6,085 bases of DNA from positions 1-6,085 of the forward strand of contig JAHENP010000351.1 of assembly GCA_018609965.1 (NCBI GenBank). The letters are read 5' to 3'. Origin of the DNA: Haloferacaceae archaeon (lineage in GTDB: Archaea > Halobacteriota > Halobacteria > Halobacteriales > Haloferacaceae). The notes below the pieces were generated by a model, which saw only the letters and a list, made by a program, of their open reading frames with translations, did not search any database and was not told the DNA's origin. Shown here piece by piece: positions 1-5,146 of this stretch (its first letter is position 1; each line of letters starts with the position of its first letter). The translations under genes and the position numbers were made by a program.

Positions 1-30
1 ATCGATCACGTCGAGATCACGACCTACTGA
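1..30 (+). CDS. Possible 3' end of a rightward gene (last 9 codons)
   Basis: Frame 1 is open from the window edge and reads IDHVEITTY followed by TGA at 28-30. Nine codons are too few to identify a family, and an open stretch this short can arise by chance. The codons (ATC, GAC-type, GTC, GAG, ACG) suit haloarchaeal coding DNA, and no other frame offers a better reading. If real, it is a neighbour converging with the leftward operon and might be host DNA flanking an integrated element. Confidence 0.25.
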   Translation: MDHVEITTY

Positions 31-74
31 CGACCACGTCAACCGCTACTTCCGCTGTAGTCCGCGACTTCTCC

Positions 75-116
75 AAAATTCTAGATGGGACCGCCGTGGC
101 GGGGCCTCCTCAGGAG
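75..116 (-). terminator. Candidate terminator or palindrome cluster after the integrase
   Basis: Two short palindromes lie just beyond the integrase stop in the 31-158 gap. One is CCGCC-GT-GGCGG at 91-102; the other is the odd palindrome CTCCT-C-AGGAG at 106-116. Read leftward, they are followed by a TTTT run (plus-strand AAAA at 75-78). A GC-rich hairpin then a short T run could end the leftward operon, although archaeal termination depends mainly on longer T tracts. They could also be recombinase arm or core sites. The rest of 31-158 shows no gene, no tRNA cloverleaf and nothing else recognisable. Confidence 0.3.
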
Positions 117-158
117 CGCGGCCGATACGTCCGTTCGCGTCGCTTGTCGTTGCTGTTT

Positions 159-1247
159 TCATAGTCCTGTGGACTCGAAGATGTCGCGTCGTCTCGCCAG
201 ATCCTCGTCGAGGTCTGGGTGATCGTAGTACCGTCTGATCGTCTCGGGGATCGCATCAACGCGGCCCGAGACAGCGCGAACCGGAACGCCGCGGTTCCGG
301 AGGTCGGTGATGCGTCCGGTGCGGATTGGGTGCGGGCTCAGGGACGACGGACACTTGCTCTCGCGTCCGTGTTCGAGCGCTACGCAGTCGGAGGTGTCTC
401 GATCATGTGGACAGCCTCCGAGCAGACACGGCTGCGTGAGCCGGTACGTCGCCCGTCTGACCGTCGAGTCCGCCGCGCGACCCTGTGGAGTCGACACGAG
501 AGGTTCGCGGTCCCAGTCGTCGGTCCTCCGCGTCCGGCGATCGCGAACGTACGCGTCGATCACCTCGGCAGTCTCGCTGGCGACGACGACCTTCCGCTCA
601 CTCTTCTGACCGTTTTTGAGCGGGGTGCCAGTGTCTCGCCGGTCGCGGAACGTTACCGTGCGGGCCTCTGGATCGACATCCTCGGTGTCGAGTGACCGAA
701 GCCCAGAGAGCCGACAACCGGTGTCCCACAGCAGCTGCAGCGTGACGTGGTCGCGGCTGGCGTACTCGTACCGAGACAGCCACTCCAAGATCGACCGACA
801 CCGGTCCGGGTCGATCAGTACGTCGCTCGCATCGTCTCCAGACGTAAGGGCCGGTATCAGGTGTCCGAGCGCGTCGACGAGAGACGGCTCGACGGATTCC
901 AACGCTACTCCGTACTCCAGCCACTTCCGGACCGTCCCGAGTTCGTTCTGGAGCGACGTGTCGGCCAGCTTCGGGCGGCGCGCGTTGCGGTACTCCACGA
1001 GATCGCGGCCGGAGAGGGCAGCGAGGTCCATCGTGCCGCGGTCCTCCAGCCACGAGACGAACTGATCGAGACGCCGATGATAGGACTCGACGGTCGACAT
1101 CGACCTGTCCTGCTGGATGAGATCCAACCACTCGTCCATCATCTGTCGTGGGACGACACTCTGGAGATCGTCGCGACGGCCCTGGGCGACCGCTTCGAGA
1201 CCGCTCACGGCGGAGACCTCCGCGTTGGATCGAGCAGTGTGGTCCAT
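159..1247 (-). CDS. Tyrosine recombinase / integrase, haloarchaeal type
   Basis: A 362-aa site-specific recombinase expected to cut and rejoin DNA through a tyrosine to integrate or excise an element. Residues 34-130 resemble the SAM-like core-binding domain (helices around MMDEWLDLIQQDRSMSTVESY). The catalytic domain shows the first Arg in TGCRLSGLRSL (R179), a candidate beta-strand Lys (K211 or K215), HPIR (H306-R309), and the likely nucleophile Tyr in RRYYDHP (Y341, or Y340). No clear second His/Trp of the LGH type is seen; VSGRVDAIPETI stands there, a pattern I recall from other haloarchaeal integrases. A four-cysteine insert (C274, C279, C288, C299) before HPIR could bind zinc. The frame stays open upstream to 1592, but that part lies antisense-free inside the preceding gene on another frame and is Arg-rich, so I choose ATG 1247. 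It has GAGGTG at 1259-1264 and overlaps the upstream gene by 43 bases. It is the last gene of the operon. Confidence 0.9.
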   Translation of the reverse strand: MDHTARSNAEVSAVSGLEAVAQGRRDDLQSVVPRQMMDEWLDLIQQDRSMSTVESYHRRLDQFVSWLEDRGTMDLAALSGRDLVEYRNARRPKLADTSLQNELGTVRKWLEYGVALESVEPSLVDALGHLIPALTSGDDASDVLIDPDRCRSILEWLSRYEYASRDHVTLQLLWDTGCRLSGLRSLDTEDVDPEARTVTFRDRRDTGTPLKNGQKSERKVVVASETAEVIDAYVRDRRTRRTDDWDREPLVSTPQGRAADSTVRRATYRLTQPCLLGGCPHDRDTSDCVALEHGRESKCPSSLSPHPIRTGRITDLRNRGVPVRAVSGRVDAIPETIRRYYDHPDLDEDLARRRDIFESTGL

Positions 1248-1690
1248 GACAGCTTGCACACCTCGCCCGAGTGGCCCTCGTACCACGACCTCTGGAGCAA
1301 CAGCTCGTCGAGGAGAACGGCGGGAACGAGCAGCGCCGAAACGACGCTCAGGTCGTCGCTCACACCCTCGTAAACCGCGAGGATGTACGTCGCGTCGGCG
1401 TCGACCAACTGCTCGTGTTGGCCGGCCCGGATGTACCAGCGACCGGGCGTCTCGCGCGAACCGTTGCTCGTGGAGACACGAGCGGCCTTGCACTCGACCG
1501 CCGTGTGACGCTCCACAACGGCGACCCCGCCGAGGCGGAGCCACTCCGCTTCGGAACCGTCCAGCGGCGCGCAAGCGTCGAGATCGTGCCACTCAGCGGC
1601 GTCGTCCGGCACGCGCCGGAGCGGGTCGACCGCGTCGGCGACGATCGCCTCGACGGCCTCCCCGGTCTCTCGGGCGTCTGCGAGGCTCAC
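1205..1690 (-). CDS. PD-(D/E)XK nuclease-like protein, 161 aa (tentative)
   Basis: A 161-aa protein. Its centre reads VAVVERHTAVECKAARVS, with E66-x-K68 on a predicted beta strand, followed by RWYIRAGQHEQLV (Q91, H92) and then the hydrophobic strand TYILAVYE. A strand carrying E-x-K followed by a Gln-bearing helix and another strand is the usual layout of PD-(D/E)XK (restriction-endonuclease-fold) nucleases. The upstream acidic residue that completes the site is not certain (E48 or E60 are candidates). The C-terminal KLSWTTLLDP resembles the ends of other haloarchaeal proteins of this kind from memory. The start is GTG at 1690, sharing GTGA with the TGA of the preceding gene and preceded by a perfect SD. 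It sits directly before the integrase, which suggests a DNA-processing role, for example in resolving or protecting the element. Function is inferred from motifs only; a non-catalytic member of the fold is possible. Confidence 0.75.
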   Translation of the reverse strand: MSLADARETGEAVEAIVADAVDPLRRVPDDAAEWHDLDACAPLDGSEAEWLRLGGVAVVERHTAVECKAARVSTSNGSRETPGRWYIRAGQHEQLVDADATYILAVYEGVSDDLSVVSALLVPAVLLDELLLQRSWYEGHSGEVCKLSWTTLLDPTRRSPP

Positions 1691-1875
1691 CGTCGGTCAC
1701 CTCCGTCGCTAGCGACGAGGCCAGAACCCCCGTCGTAGTCGGTCGACAGGAGGTACGCCGCGTCCTCGACACGCGTGACGGCGGCGTCCTTGCTCTCTTC
1801 CTCGCCGCGCACCAGCTCGAACAGCAGAGCGTTCTGGAGACGGAGTTGTTCGACGATCTCCTCGTCGTCGTTCAA
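1687..1875 (-). CDS. Small acidic protein, 62 aa, function unknown
   Basis: No family is recognised. The protein is acidic, with an N-terminal predicted amphipathic helix (DDEEIVEQLRLQNALLFELV, about residues 3-22) that could be a short coiled coil or a dimer/partner surface. It continues with EEESKDAAVTRVEDAAYLL and ends in a Gly/Asp-rich tail, VASDGGDRR. No cysteines, signal peptide or membrane segment are seen. The start is TTG at 1875, overlapping the previous gene's TGA as TTGA and preceded by an SD; no ATG lies in the frame. Its stop overlaps the next gene as GTGA. This tight packing on both sides supports a real, translationally coupled gene. A role as an accessory to the neighbouring nuclease-like protein or integrase is a guess from position only. 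Confidence 0.7.
   Translation of the reverse strand: MNDDEEIVEQLRLQNALLFELVRGEEESKDAAVTRVEDAAYLLSTDYDGGSGLVASDGGDRR
1697..1704 (-). promoter_or_regulatory. Shine-Dalgarno for the 161-aa gene
   Basis: The minus strand reads GGAGGTGA, then the six bases CCGACG, then the GTG start. This is the full haloarchaeal anti-16S complement and fixes the non-ATG start. It lies in the last codons of the 62-aa gene, where it encodes Gly-Gly-Asp. Confidence 0.8.
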
Positions 1876-2384
1876 CTGTCGTCACCCCCGTACTGAGCCC
1901 GCAGTGTGTCGATCTCGTCCAGGAGTTCGTCGGCCTCGGTCTTGTTGAGGTCAGTTCGGGCGAACAACAGGTCTCGCACGATCTTCTCGGGGTCTCTGCT
2001 GGTGGTCTCGATCGTGTCGAGCGCGTCGTCTACTTCTCCCTTGTTGAGATCAGTTCGGACCCACAACAGATCTCGCACCTCCGCGCGGTGCAGACCGGAC
2101 GGGAGACTGTCCATCTGCGCGACGATCTCCTCGAACGAGTCGAGGTGTGTGCCGAGCTCGTCGATGATCTCCGCGTCGATAGTCGACTGGACCGGTCCGC
2201 GCGACAACAGTTCGACGGAGCCGTCGGAGATCCACTCGACGAGTCTGCGCTCGTGCAGGGAGTCTCCGGAGGCTGTGTGTACGCGACCGTTCCCGACAGC
2301 CTCGATCTCCAGCTCCTGTCCGGCCGCCTCGATCACGTCCCCCGGACGGAGATCGTCGGCCGAGTCGAGGGTCTCGTCGGTCAC
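1872..2384 (-). CDS. 170-aa protein with small beta domain and two tandem 33-residue repeats
   Basis: Family not recognised. Residues about 12-61 (LRPGDVIEAAGQELEIEAVG...RVHTASGD...VELL) look like a small all-beta, SH3-like barrel. Residues about 67-93 form a predicted helix. Residues 103-170 are two copies of a helical repeat: VRDLLWVRTDLNKGEVDDALDT at 103 and VRDLLFARTDLNKTEADELLDE at 136. Each copy resembles a helix-turn-helix unit with a conserved RTDLNK turn, which could be a DNA- or protein-binding surface. The protein is very acidic and has no cysteine or membrane segment. The start is GTG at 2384, overlapping the TGA of the 708-aa gene as GTGA with a good SD six bases before it; its own stop overlaps the next start as TTGA. 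It is therefore probably co-translated with the large zinc-finger protein. Function unknown. Confidence 0.8.
   Translation of the reverse strand: MTDETLDSADDLRPGDVIEAAGQELEIEAVGNGRVHTASGDSLHERRLVEWISDGSVELLSRGPVQSTIDAEIIDELGTHLDSFEEIVAQMDSLPSGLHRAEVRDLLWVRTDLNKGEVDDALDTIETTSRDPEKIVRDLLFARTDLNKTEADELLDEIDTLRAQYGGDDS
1881..2078 (-). repeat. Tandem 99-bp (33-codon) repeat inside the 170-aa gene
   Basis: Two adjacent in-frame copies cover residues 103-135 (1980-2078) and 136-168 (1881-1979). The best-conserved DNA block, 1941-1980 against 2040-2079, is exactly 99 bases apart and matches at 34 of 40 positions by eye. Elsewhere the copies have diverged, with the VRDLL and RTDLNK cores kept. This indicates an internal duplication that has been held under selection. 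Confidence 0.9.
1882..1889 (-). promoter_or_regulatory. Shine-Dalgarno for the 62-aa gene
   Basis: The minus strand reads GGGGGTGA, then CGACAG (six bases), then the TTG start. The spacing is the same as at the neighbouring junctions, which supports the unusual TTG start. In the upstream gene these bases encode Gly-Gly-Asp near its C-terminus. Confidence 0.75.
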
Positions 2385-4507
2385 GCCGACTCACCCCCGA
2401 ACGACTCGAACGCCGCCCACGTCTCCGGGTCGGAAGCGATCTCGTGCCAGCTCGCGTCGGACCACGAACAACGCTGGACGACCGGAGTGTGCTCCGCGCA
2501 CACCGGCCAAAGTGTCGTCGCGTCGGAGTCCGTGACGAGCTTCAGATAGTGCGACGCGGCCTGCGCGTCGTCAATCTCGGTCTCTCTGTCGTGACGGACG
2601 ACGACCGGACCGTGTCGACTGACTCCGACGTATCGGTCGTGCCCGAGTCCAACGTCGACGCGCACCGCGAGCGTCCCTCGCGAGTGTCTGACGACCCGCT
2701 CCCAGTCCTTCCAGTCGAGATCTGTCCGGTCGTACGCGTCGAACACCATGCCGAGGACGGGGTTCCCGCTCCGGAACCAGCAGTACTCCCGGAGTCGGTC
2801 GACTGCCTCCGACGAGACCGACATCTCGGGAGCGTCGTACGCACACGCCTCGCAGACCACGATATTGGGGCCCTGAGGGTGACTGTCTCCGGTCAGGGTT
2901 CGGGCCGTGCGGTCGCGACAGAGATTACACAGGCCGTCCTCTCTCCAGTCGGGCTCCGGCCTTCCGCCGTCGGTGACGACCTGAGCGGCGCGGGTGTCGG
3001 CACGCTGCCGAGCACAAGGACGACACAGCGTCTCCCGCGTCGGCGCGTCGAGGCCGTCCGGTTGGCCTCCACAGTCGACACACGACGGGCGTCCGCCGTC
3101 GGTGACGACCTCCGGGCTGTCGCGGCAGTTCGGACACTCCGACCGCGCGGCGGCGTAGCGGCTCCGACACCGCTCGCAGACCACTGTCATGAGCGCTTGC
3201 TCTGCGGTGACGGTGACGTTCTGTCGGTCGGGCGGAGAGACTCTGACCGTCGACTGTGCTCGCTCGCGTTCCTCCCTGTCGTCTGACCCGACGAACGCGT
3301 CGACGGAGCCGTCAGGGAGACGCTGAGAGACTGTCCACTTGCGTCGGCTCCGACAGCCGCTCCACAGATTCACGTCGAACACCGCGCTCGCCTCCTCGTC
3401 GTCGAGACGGGGGTTCTCCCCGCAGAGTGTCGACAACCAGCGTCCGGCCGTCGACGAGTCGAGTCGCTCGTCGCGGGATGCGACTTGTCGAGCGGTGACG
3501 GTCACCTCTCGGTGTGGCCCGTGGTCCGCGTCGAGCAGCTCCCCGAGCGCCCTGTGGACCCGTCGACGCTGCTCTCCGTACACGTCGCTCCGCCGTTCGC
3601 CGACGATCGTCGTCCGTCGGCTCCCGCCGTCGGTGACGATCTCCGGGTCGTCGTCGTCCCGGTCGCGCCGCCGAGCGCGGTCGTCGATGACTTCTGAGAC
3701 GCGAGAGAGGTCGTTGAGCAGACCACGGAACTCGTCGAGAGTTCCACGACTGTCTCCGAGTGGGACGGGTGCGTCTGAGCGTTCGTCGCGGAGCGCTCCT
3801 TTCACCTTCAGCTTCAGCCTGTCGTGCTCAACCCGGAGTTCGTCGTCGTCCATCTCCTCGAACCGGTTCCGCCCGCTGTCCGCGCGGACCTCCGGGTCGT
3901 CGTCTCCACCGTCGGCCCGGTCGTCGTCGGAGTTGTGGACGCGCCAGGCTGTCAGGAGCAGATCCTCGAAGGGGTAGGCGTAGCGGTCTACCCCGTCGCC
4001 GTCACCGTCGAACTCGACGAACACCGCGCTGCTGGCTCTCGTGATCTCGTAGTGTTCGTCGTCACCGATCTCTCCGTTGGCGAGAGGCGTTCTGAGTACC
4101 AGCCCGTCGTACCGCTCCGGGACCACCCCGTCGACGGTGTCGTCCCCGCCGTCGGTCACCAGCCGGCCACGCTCACGATCGGCACGGAGCGCCTCGCCGA
4201 CATCCGTCCACTCCTCGACGATCGTCTCGACGAGTCGGTCGGCGCGAGCGTGTCCGACGCCATCCACCGCCTCGAAGCGGGCGAGCGCGTCGCCACGGTC
4301 GACGCACTGCCACGCCGGCCCGTCGTGAGCACGCAGCGCCGTACGGACGATCTCGCCGACCGTCCCGAACTCCTGCGCGAGTCGGTCTGCGGTGACGGGA
4401 CCGACTCCGTCGAGCGTCTGGAGCCGCTCACGGTCGTCGCTGTTAAGTCGCGTCGATGCGTCTGGTCGTGTGCGGGATTCTCGTCCCGCAGGGGTTCCAT
4501 CGGACAT
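2381..4507 (-). CDS. 708-aa modular HhH / triple zinc-ribbon protein with VTDGG-separated modules
   Basis: A likely DNA-binding protein of unknown family built from separable parts. Residues 24-110 carry two helix-hairpin-helix motifs (LDGVGPVTADRLAQEFG at 32, VDGVGHARADRLVE at 81), which bind DNA backbone non-specifically in repair and recombination proteins. Residues 128-190 look like a small beta domain and 215-280 a charged, coiled-coil-prone helical region. Residues 310-440 may include a winged-helix-like part (VTVTARQVASRDERLDSSTA). Three zinc ribbons follow: C444/C447/C458/C461, C476/C479/C495/C498 and C527/C530/C552/C555. The C-terminal 130 residues are an unrecognised domain. VTDGG recurs at 117, 291, 468 and 511, between modules. 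The frame is open to 5029, but the extension runs antisense through the RHH gene; ATG 4507 follows GGAG (4514-4517) by six bases and begins where HhH-type sequence begins. It is the first gene of the operon, under the shared divergent promoter. Confidence 0.85.
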   Translation of the reverse strand: MSDGTPAGRESRTRPDASTRLNSDDRERLQTLDGVGPVTADRLAQEFGTVGEIVRTALRAHDGPAWQCVDRGDALARFEAVDGVGHARADRLVETIVEEWTDVGEALRADRERGRLVTDGGDDTVDGVVPERYDGLVLRTPLANGEIGDDEHYEITRASSAVFVEFDGDGDGVDRYAYPFEDLLLTAWRVHNSDDDRADGGDDDPEVRADSGRNRFEEMDDDELRVEHDRLKLKVKGALRDERSDAPVPLGDSRGTLDEFRGLLNDLSRVSEVIDDRARRRDRDDDDPEIVTDGGSRRTTIVGERRSDVYGEQRRRVHRALGELLDADHGPHREVTVTARQVASRDERLDSSTAGRWLSTLCGENPRLDDEEASAVFDVNLWSGCRSRRKWTVSQRLPDGSVDAFVGSDDREERERAQSTVRVSPPDRQNVTVTAEQALMTVVCERCRSRYAAARSECPNCRDSPEVVTDGGRPSCVDCGGQPDGLDAPTRETLCRPCARQRADTRAAQVVTDGGRPEPDWREDGLCNLCRDRTARTLTGDSHPQGPNIVVCEACAYDAPEMSVSSEAVDRLREYCWFRSGNPVLGMVFDAYDRTDLDWKDWERVVRHSRGTLAVRVDVGLGHDRYVGVSRHGPVVVRHDRETEIDDAQAASHYLKLVTDSDATTLWPVCAEHTPVVQRCSWSDASWHEIASDPETWAAFESFGGESA
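2391..2398 (-). promoter_or_regulatory. Shine-Dalgarno for the 170-aa gene
   Basis: The minus strand reads GGGGGTGA, six bases (GTCGGC), then the GTG start at 2384. It lies within the last codons of the 708-aa gene, where it encodes part of the C-terminal GGESA. Confidence 0.8.
2963..4159 (-). repeat. Four dispersed VTDGG-coding repeats (GTCACCGACGGCGG type)
   Basis: In-frame copies lie at 4145-4159, 3623-3637, 3092-3106 and 2963-2977, encoding residues 117-121, 291-295, 468-472 and 511-515. The last three share the minus-strand string ATCGTCACCGACGGCGG or GTCGTCACCGACGGCGG, and the first differs by GTG in place of GTC. Conservation extends upstream into PE(I/V)(V) in two copies. A degenerate relative, RADGGDDDPEVRADSG, sits at residues 197-212 (about 3872-3919). 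The copies mark boundaries: after the HhH domain, before the central domain, and between each pair of zinc ribbons. The identity is at the DNA level, codon for codon, beyond what the peptide requires. Confidence 0.85.
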
Positions 4508-4519
4508 ACTGCTCTCCGT

Positions 4520-4603
4520 GAACCCACCTTTTCGGGCCGCGTTGGGGCGCGGCCCGGCGTCACCAAACAACGAGAGTCGTCTCCGCAGCGAGTCGGTGGG
4601 TTC
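4520..4603 (-). promoter_or_regulatory. Nested inverted repeats in the predicted leader of the leftward operon
   Basis: A perfect 9-base inverted repeat has arms GAACCCACC (4520-4528) and GGTGGGTTC (4595-4603). It encloses a second perfect 9-bp repeat at 4533-4556. The right outer arm falls about where transcription should start, 25-30 bases from the TATA element. The left outer arm ends two bases before the GGAG ribosome site of the 708-aa gene. In the leftward RNA both stems could form, placing the SD at the foot of the outer stem. As DNA the arms could instead be operators for the RHH regulator. No known riboswitch class is recognised. Confidence 0.6.
4533..4556. repeat. Strong inner hairpin, 9-bp stem and 6-base loop
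   Basis: The arms CGGGCCGCG (4533-4541) and CGCGGCCCG (4548-4556) are perfect reverse complements around the loop TTGGGG. All nine pairs are G-C. Read leftward it is followed by AAAA, so it is not an intrinsic terminator in that direction, and no rightward gene is known to read through it. It is more likely a leader RNA hairpin or a protein-binding site. Confidence 0.75.
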
Positions 4604-4621
4604 GTGTGCTACAGTGAGTAG

Positions 4622-4639
4622 CGTGGTATAATAGTTCTT
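4622..4639. promoter_or_regulatory. Divergent promoter with a TATA element readable on both strands
   Basis: TATAATA at 4627-4633 reads TATTATA on the other strand and lies in an AT-rich island between the two divergent genes. Leftward, the upstream bases AAGAAC form a plausible purine-rich BRE, and the start site would be near 4601-4605, giving a leader of about 95 bases. Rightward, the start site would be near 4656-4660, giving about 25 bases before ATG 4682 and ruling out ATG 4646. Whether both directions use the same box cannot be decided from sequence. Confidence 0.55.
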
Positions 4640-4681
4640 GCGGTCATGAACACTGTCTTCATTACGGGGCGTCACGTACCC

Positions 4682-4891
4682 ATGAGCATGGGAAAGAAAC
4701 AGTCGATGTCGGTGCGACTCGACGGTGATCTGGTTGATGACGTTGACAAACGCATCGCCCAGCTGGTCGGTGACGGCGACCTGCCTCCGGGGTACACGCG
4801 GTCCGACCTCGTGAGAGATCTGTTCCACGAGGTGGCTGACGACCCCCAGACCCTCTCTGATCTCGTCGACGGCCGCGAAGCCGAGGCGTAG
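4682..4891 (+). CDS. Ribbon-helix-helix (CopG/MetJ-like) transcriptional regulator, 69 aa
   Basis: A small DNA-binding protein of the ribbon-helix-helix fold, which works as a dimer whose paired N-terminal strands enter the major groove. The strand is KQSMSVRLDG (residues 6-15), helix A DLVDDVDKRIAQL and helix B YTRSDLVRDLFHEVADD, with the expected TRSDLVR start of the second helix. A short acidic tail follows. ATG 4682 was chosen because it lies about 25 bases after the predicted start site; ATG 4688 is almost as good, while ATG 4646 adds an untypical MNTVFITGRHVP and would lie upstream of the predicted transcript start. No strong SD is seen. Its divergent placement facing the integrase operon, with inverted repeats between, suggests it represses both itself and the operon. 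It could equally be an antitoxin-like protein, but no toxin gene follows. Confidence 0.85.
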   Translation: MSMGKKQSMSVRLDGDLVDDVDKRIAQLVGDGDLPPGYTRSDLVRDLFHEVADDPQTLSDLVDGREAEA

Positions 4892-5146
4892 CGATGCGAC
4901 TGGTCGGTGGGGATACTGCCCCGTTGTCGGCGACTTCATGTTGGTGAGGACCCCGGGCGGTGGTGAAGCGACGACAGTGGGGATCTCGGAAGCAACGACG
5001 GAGTCTCTCTCCCGGAGTCCTACCGGCAAGTCGTCAGGTGGACACTTAGAACGGGAATCCGTGAACGCATCTCGCAGTTGACGTACATGAACTGAGAGTG
5101 TATCCTAAGCGGTATAGTGAAATATCCGGGACAGTGAAAGCAGGAT
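4892..5146. other. Intergenic stretch between the RHH gene and the 5147 gene
   Basis: No convincing gene is seen on either strand; the minus-strand open frame through it is the non-coding extension of the 708-aa gene. GGGG-ATACT-GCCCC near 4917-4931 could form a small stem after the RHH stop, but no T run follows it. ACGG-GAAT-CCGT (near 5053-5064) is a 4-bp palindrome of unknown meaning. If the element is integrated, one of its ends could lie here; no repeat shared with 31-158 longer than about 8 bases was found by eye. Confidence 0.5.
5111..5118 (+). promoter_or_regulatory. Candidate TATA element for the 5147 gene
   Basis: GGTATAGT lies about 33 bases before ATG 5147, in an AT-richer patch. 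Initiation about 26 bases downstream would give a leader of only a few bases, as is common for near-leaderless haloarchaeal mRNAs. Confidence 0.4.

Noticed and set aside
31..158. tRNA gene or tRNA-end attachment site next to the integrase
   Set aside because: No cloverleaf, T-arm consensus or acceptor end could be built, and no repeat longer than about 8 bases is shared with 4892-5146.
1248..1592. N-terminal extension of the integrase up to 1592
   Set aside because: The extension is Arg-rich shadow sequence inside the 161-aa gene, which has typical codon use and a perfect SD. The recombinase fold begins after ATG 1247.
2963..4159. VTDGG repeats as a CRISPR array
   Set aside because: Spacing is irregular (over 100 to over 500 bases), the units are short, and they are in frame within a protein.
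3824..4621. Long rightward frame opposite the 708-aa gene, and similar ones at 2444-3286, 747-1373 and 1117-1896
   Set aside because: All are antisense shadows of GC-rich genes; the leftward frames have zinc ribbons, HhH and recombinase motifs, while these show none and lack start signals.
4646..4681. ATG 4646 as start of the RHH gene
   Set aside because: It would lie upstream of the transcript start expected from the TATA element, and the added residues are not typical of the RHH fold.
4682..4891. RHH gene as antitoxin of a toxin-antitoxin pair
   Set aside because: No small toxin-like gene follows it; the next gene is 255 bases away, has its own start signals and is too long.
4508..5029. 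N-terminal extension of the large leftward protein up to 5029
   Set aside because: It runs antisense through the RHH gene, the shared promoter and the leader hairpins. ATG 4507 has an SD and begins just before the HhH domain.
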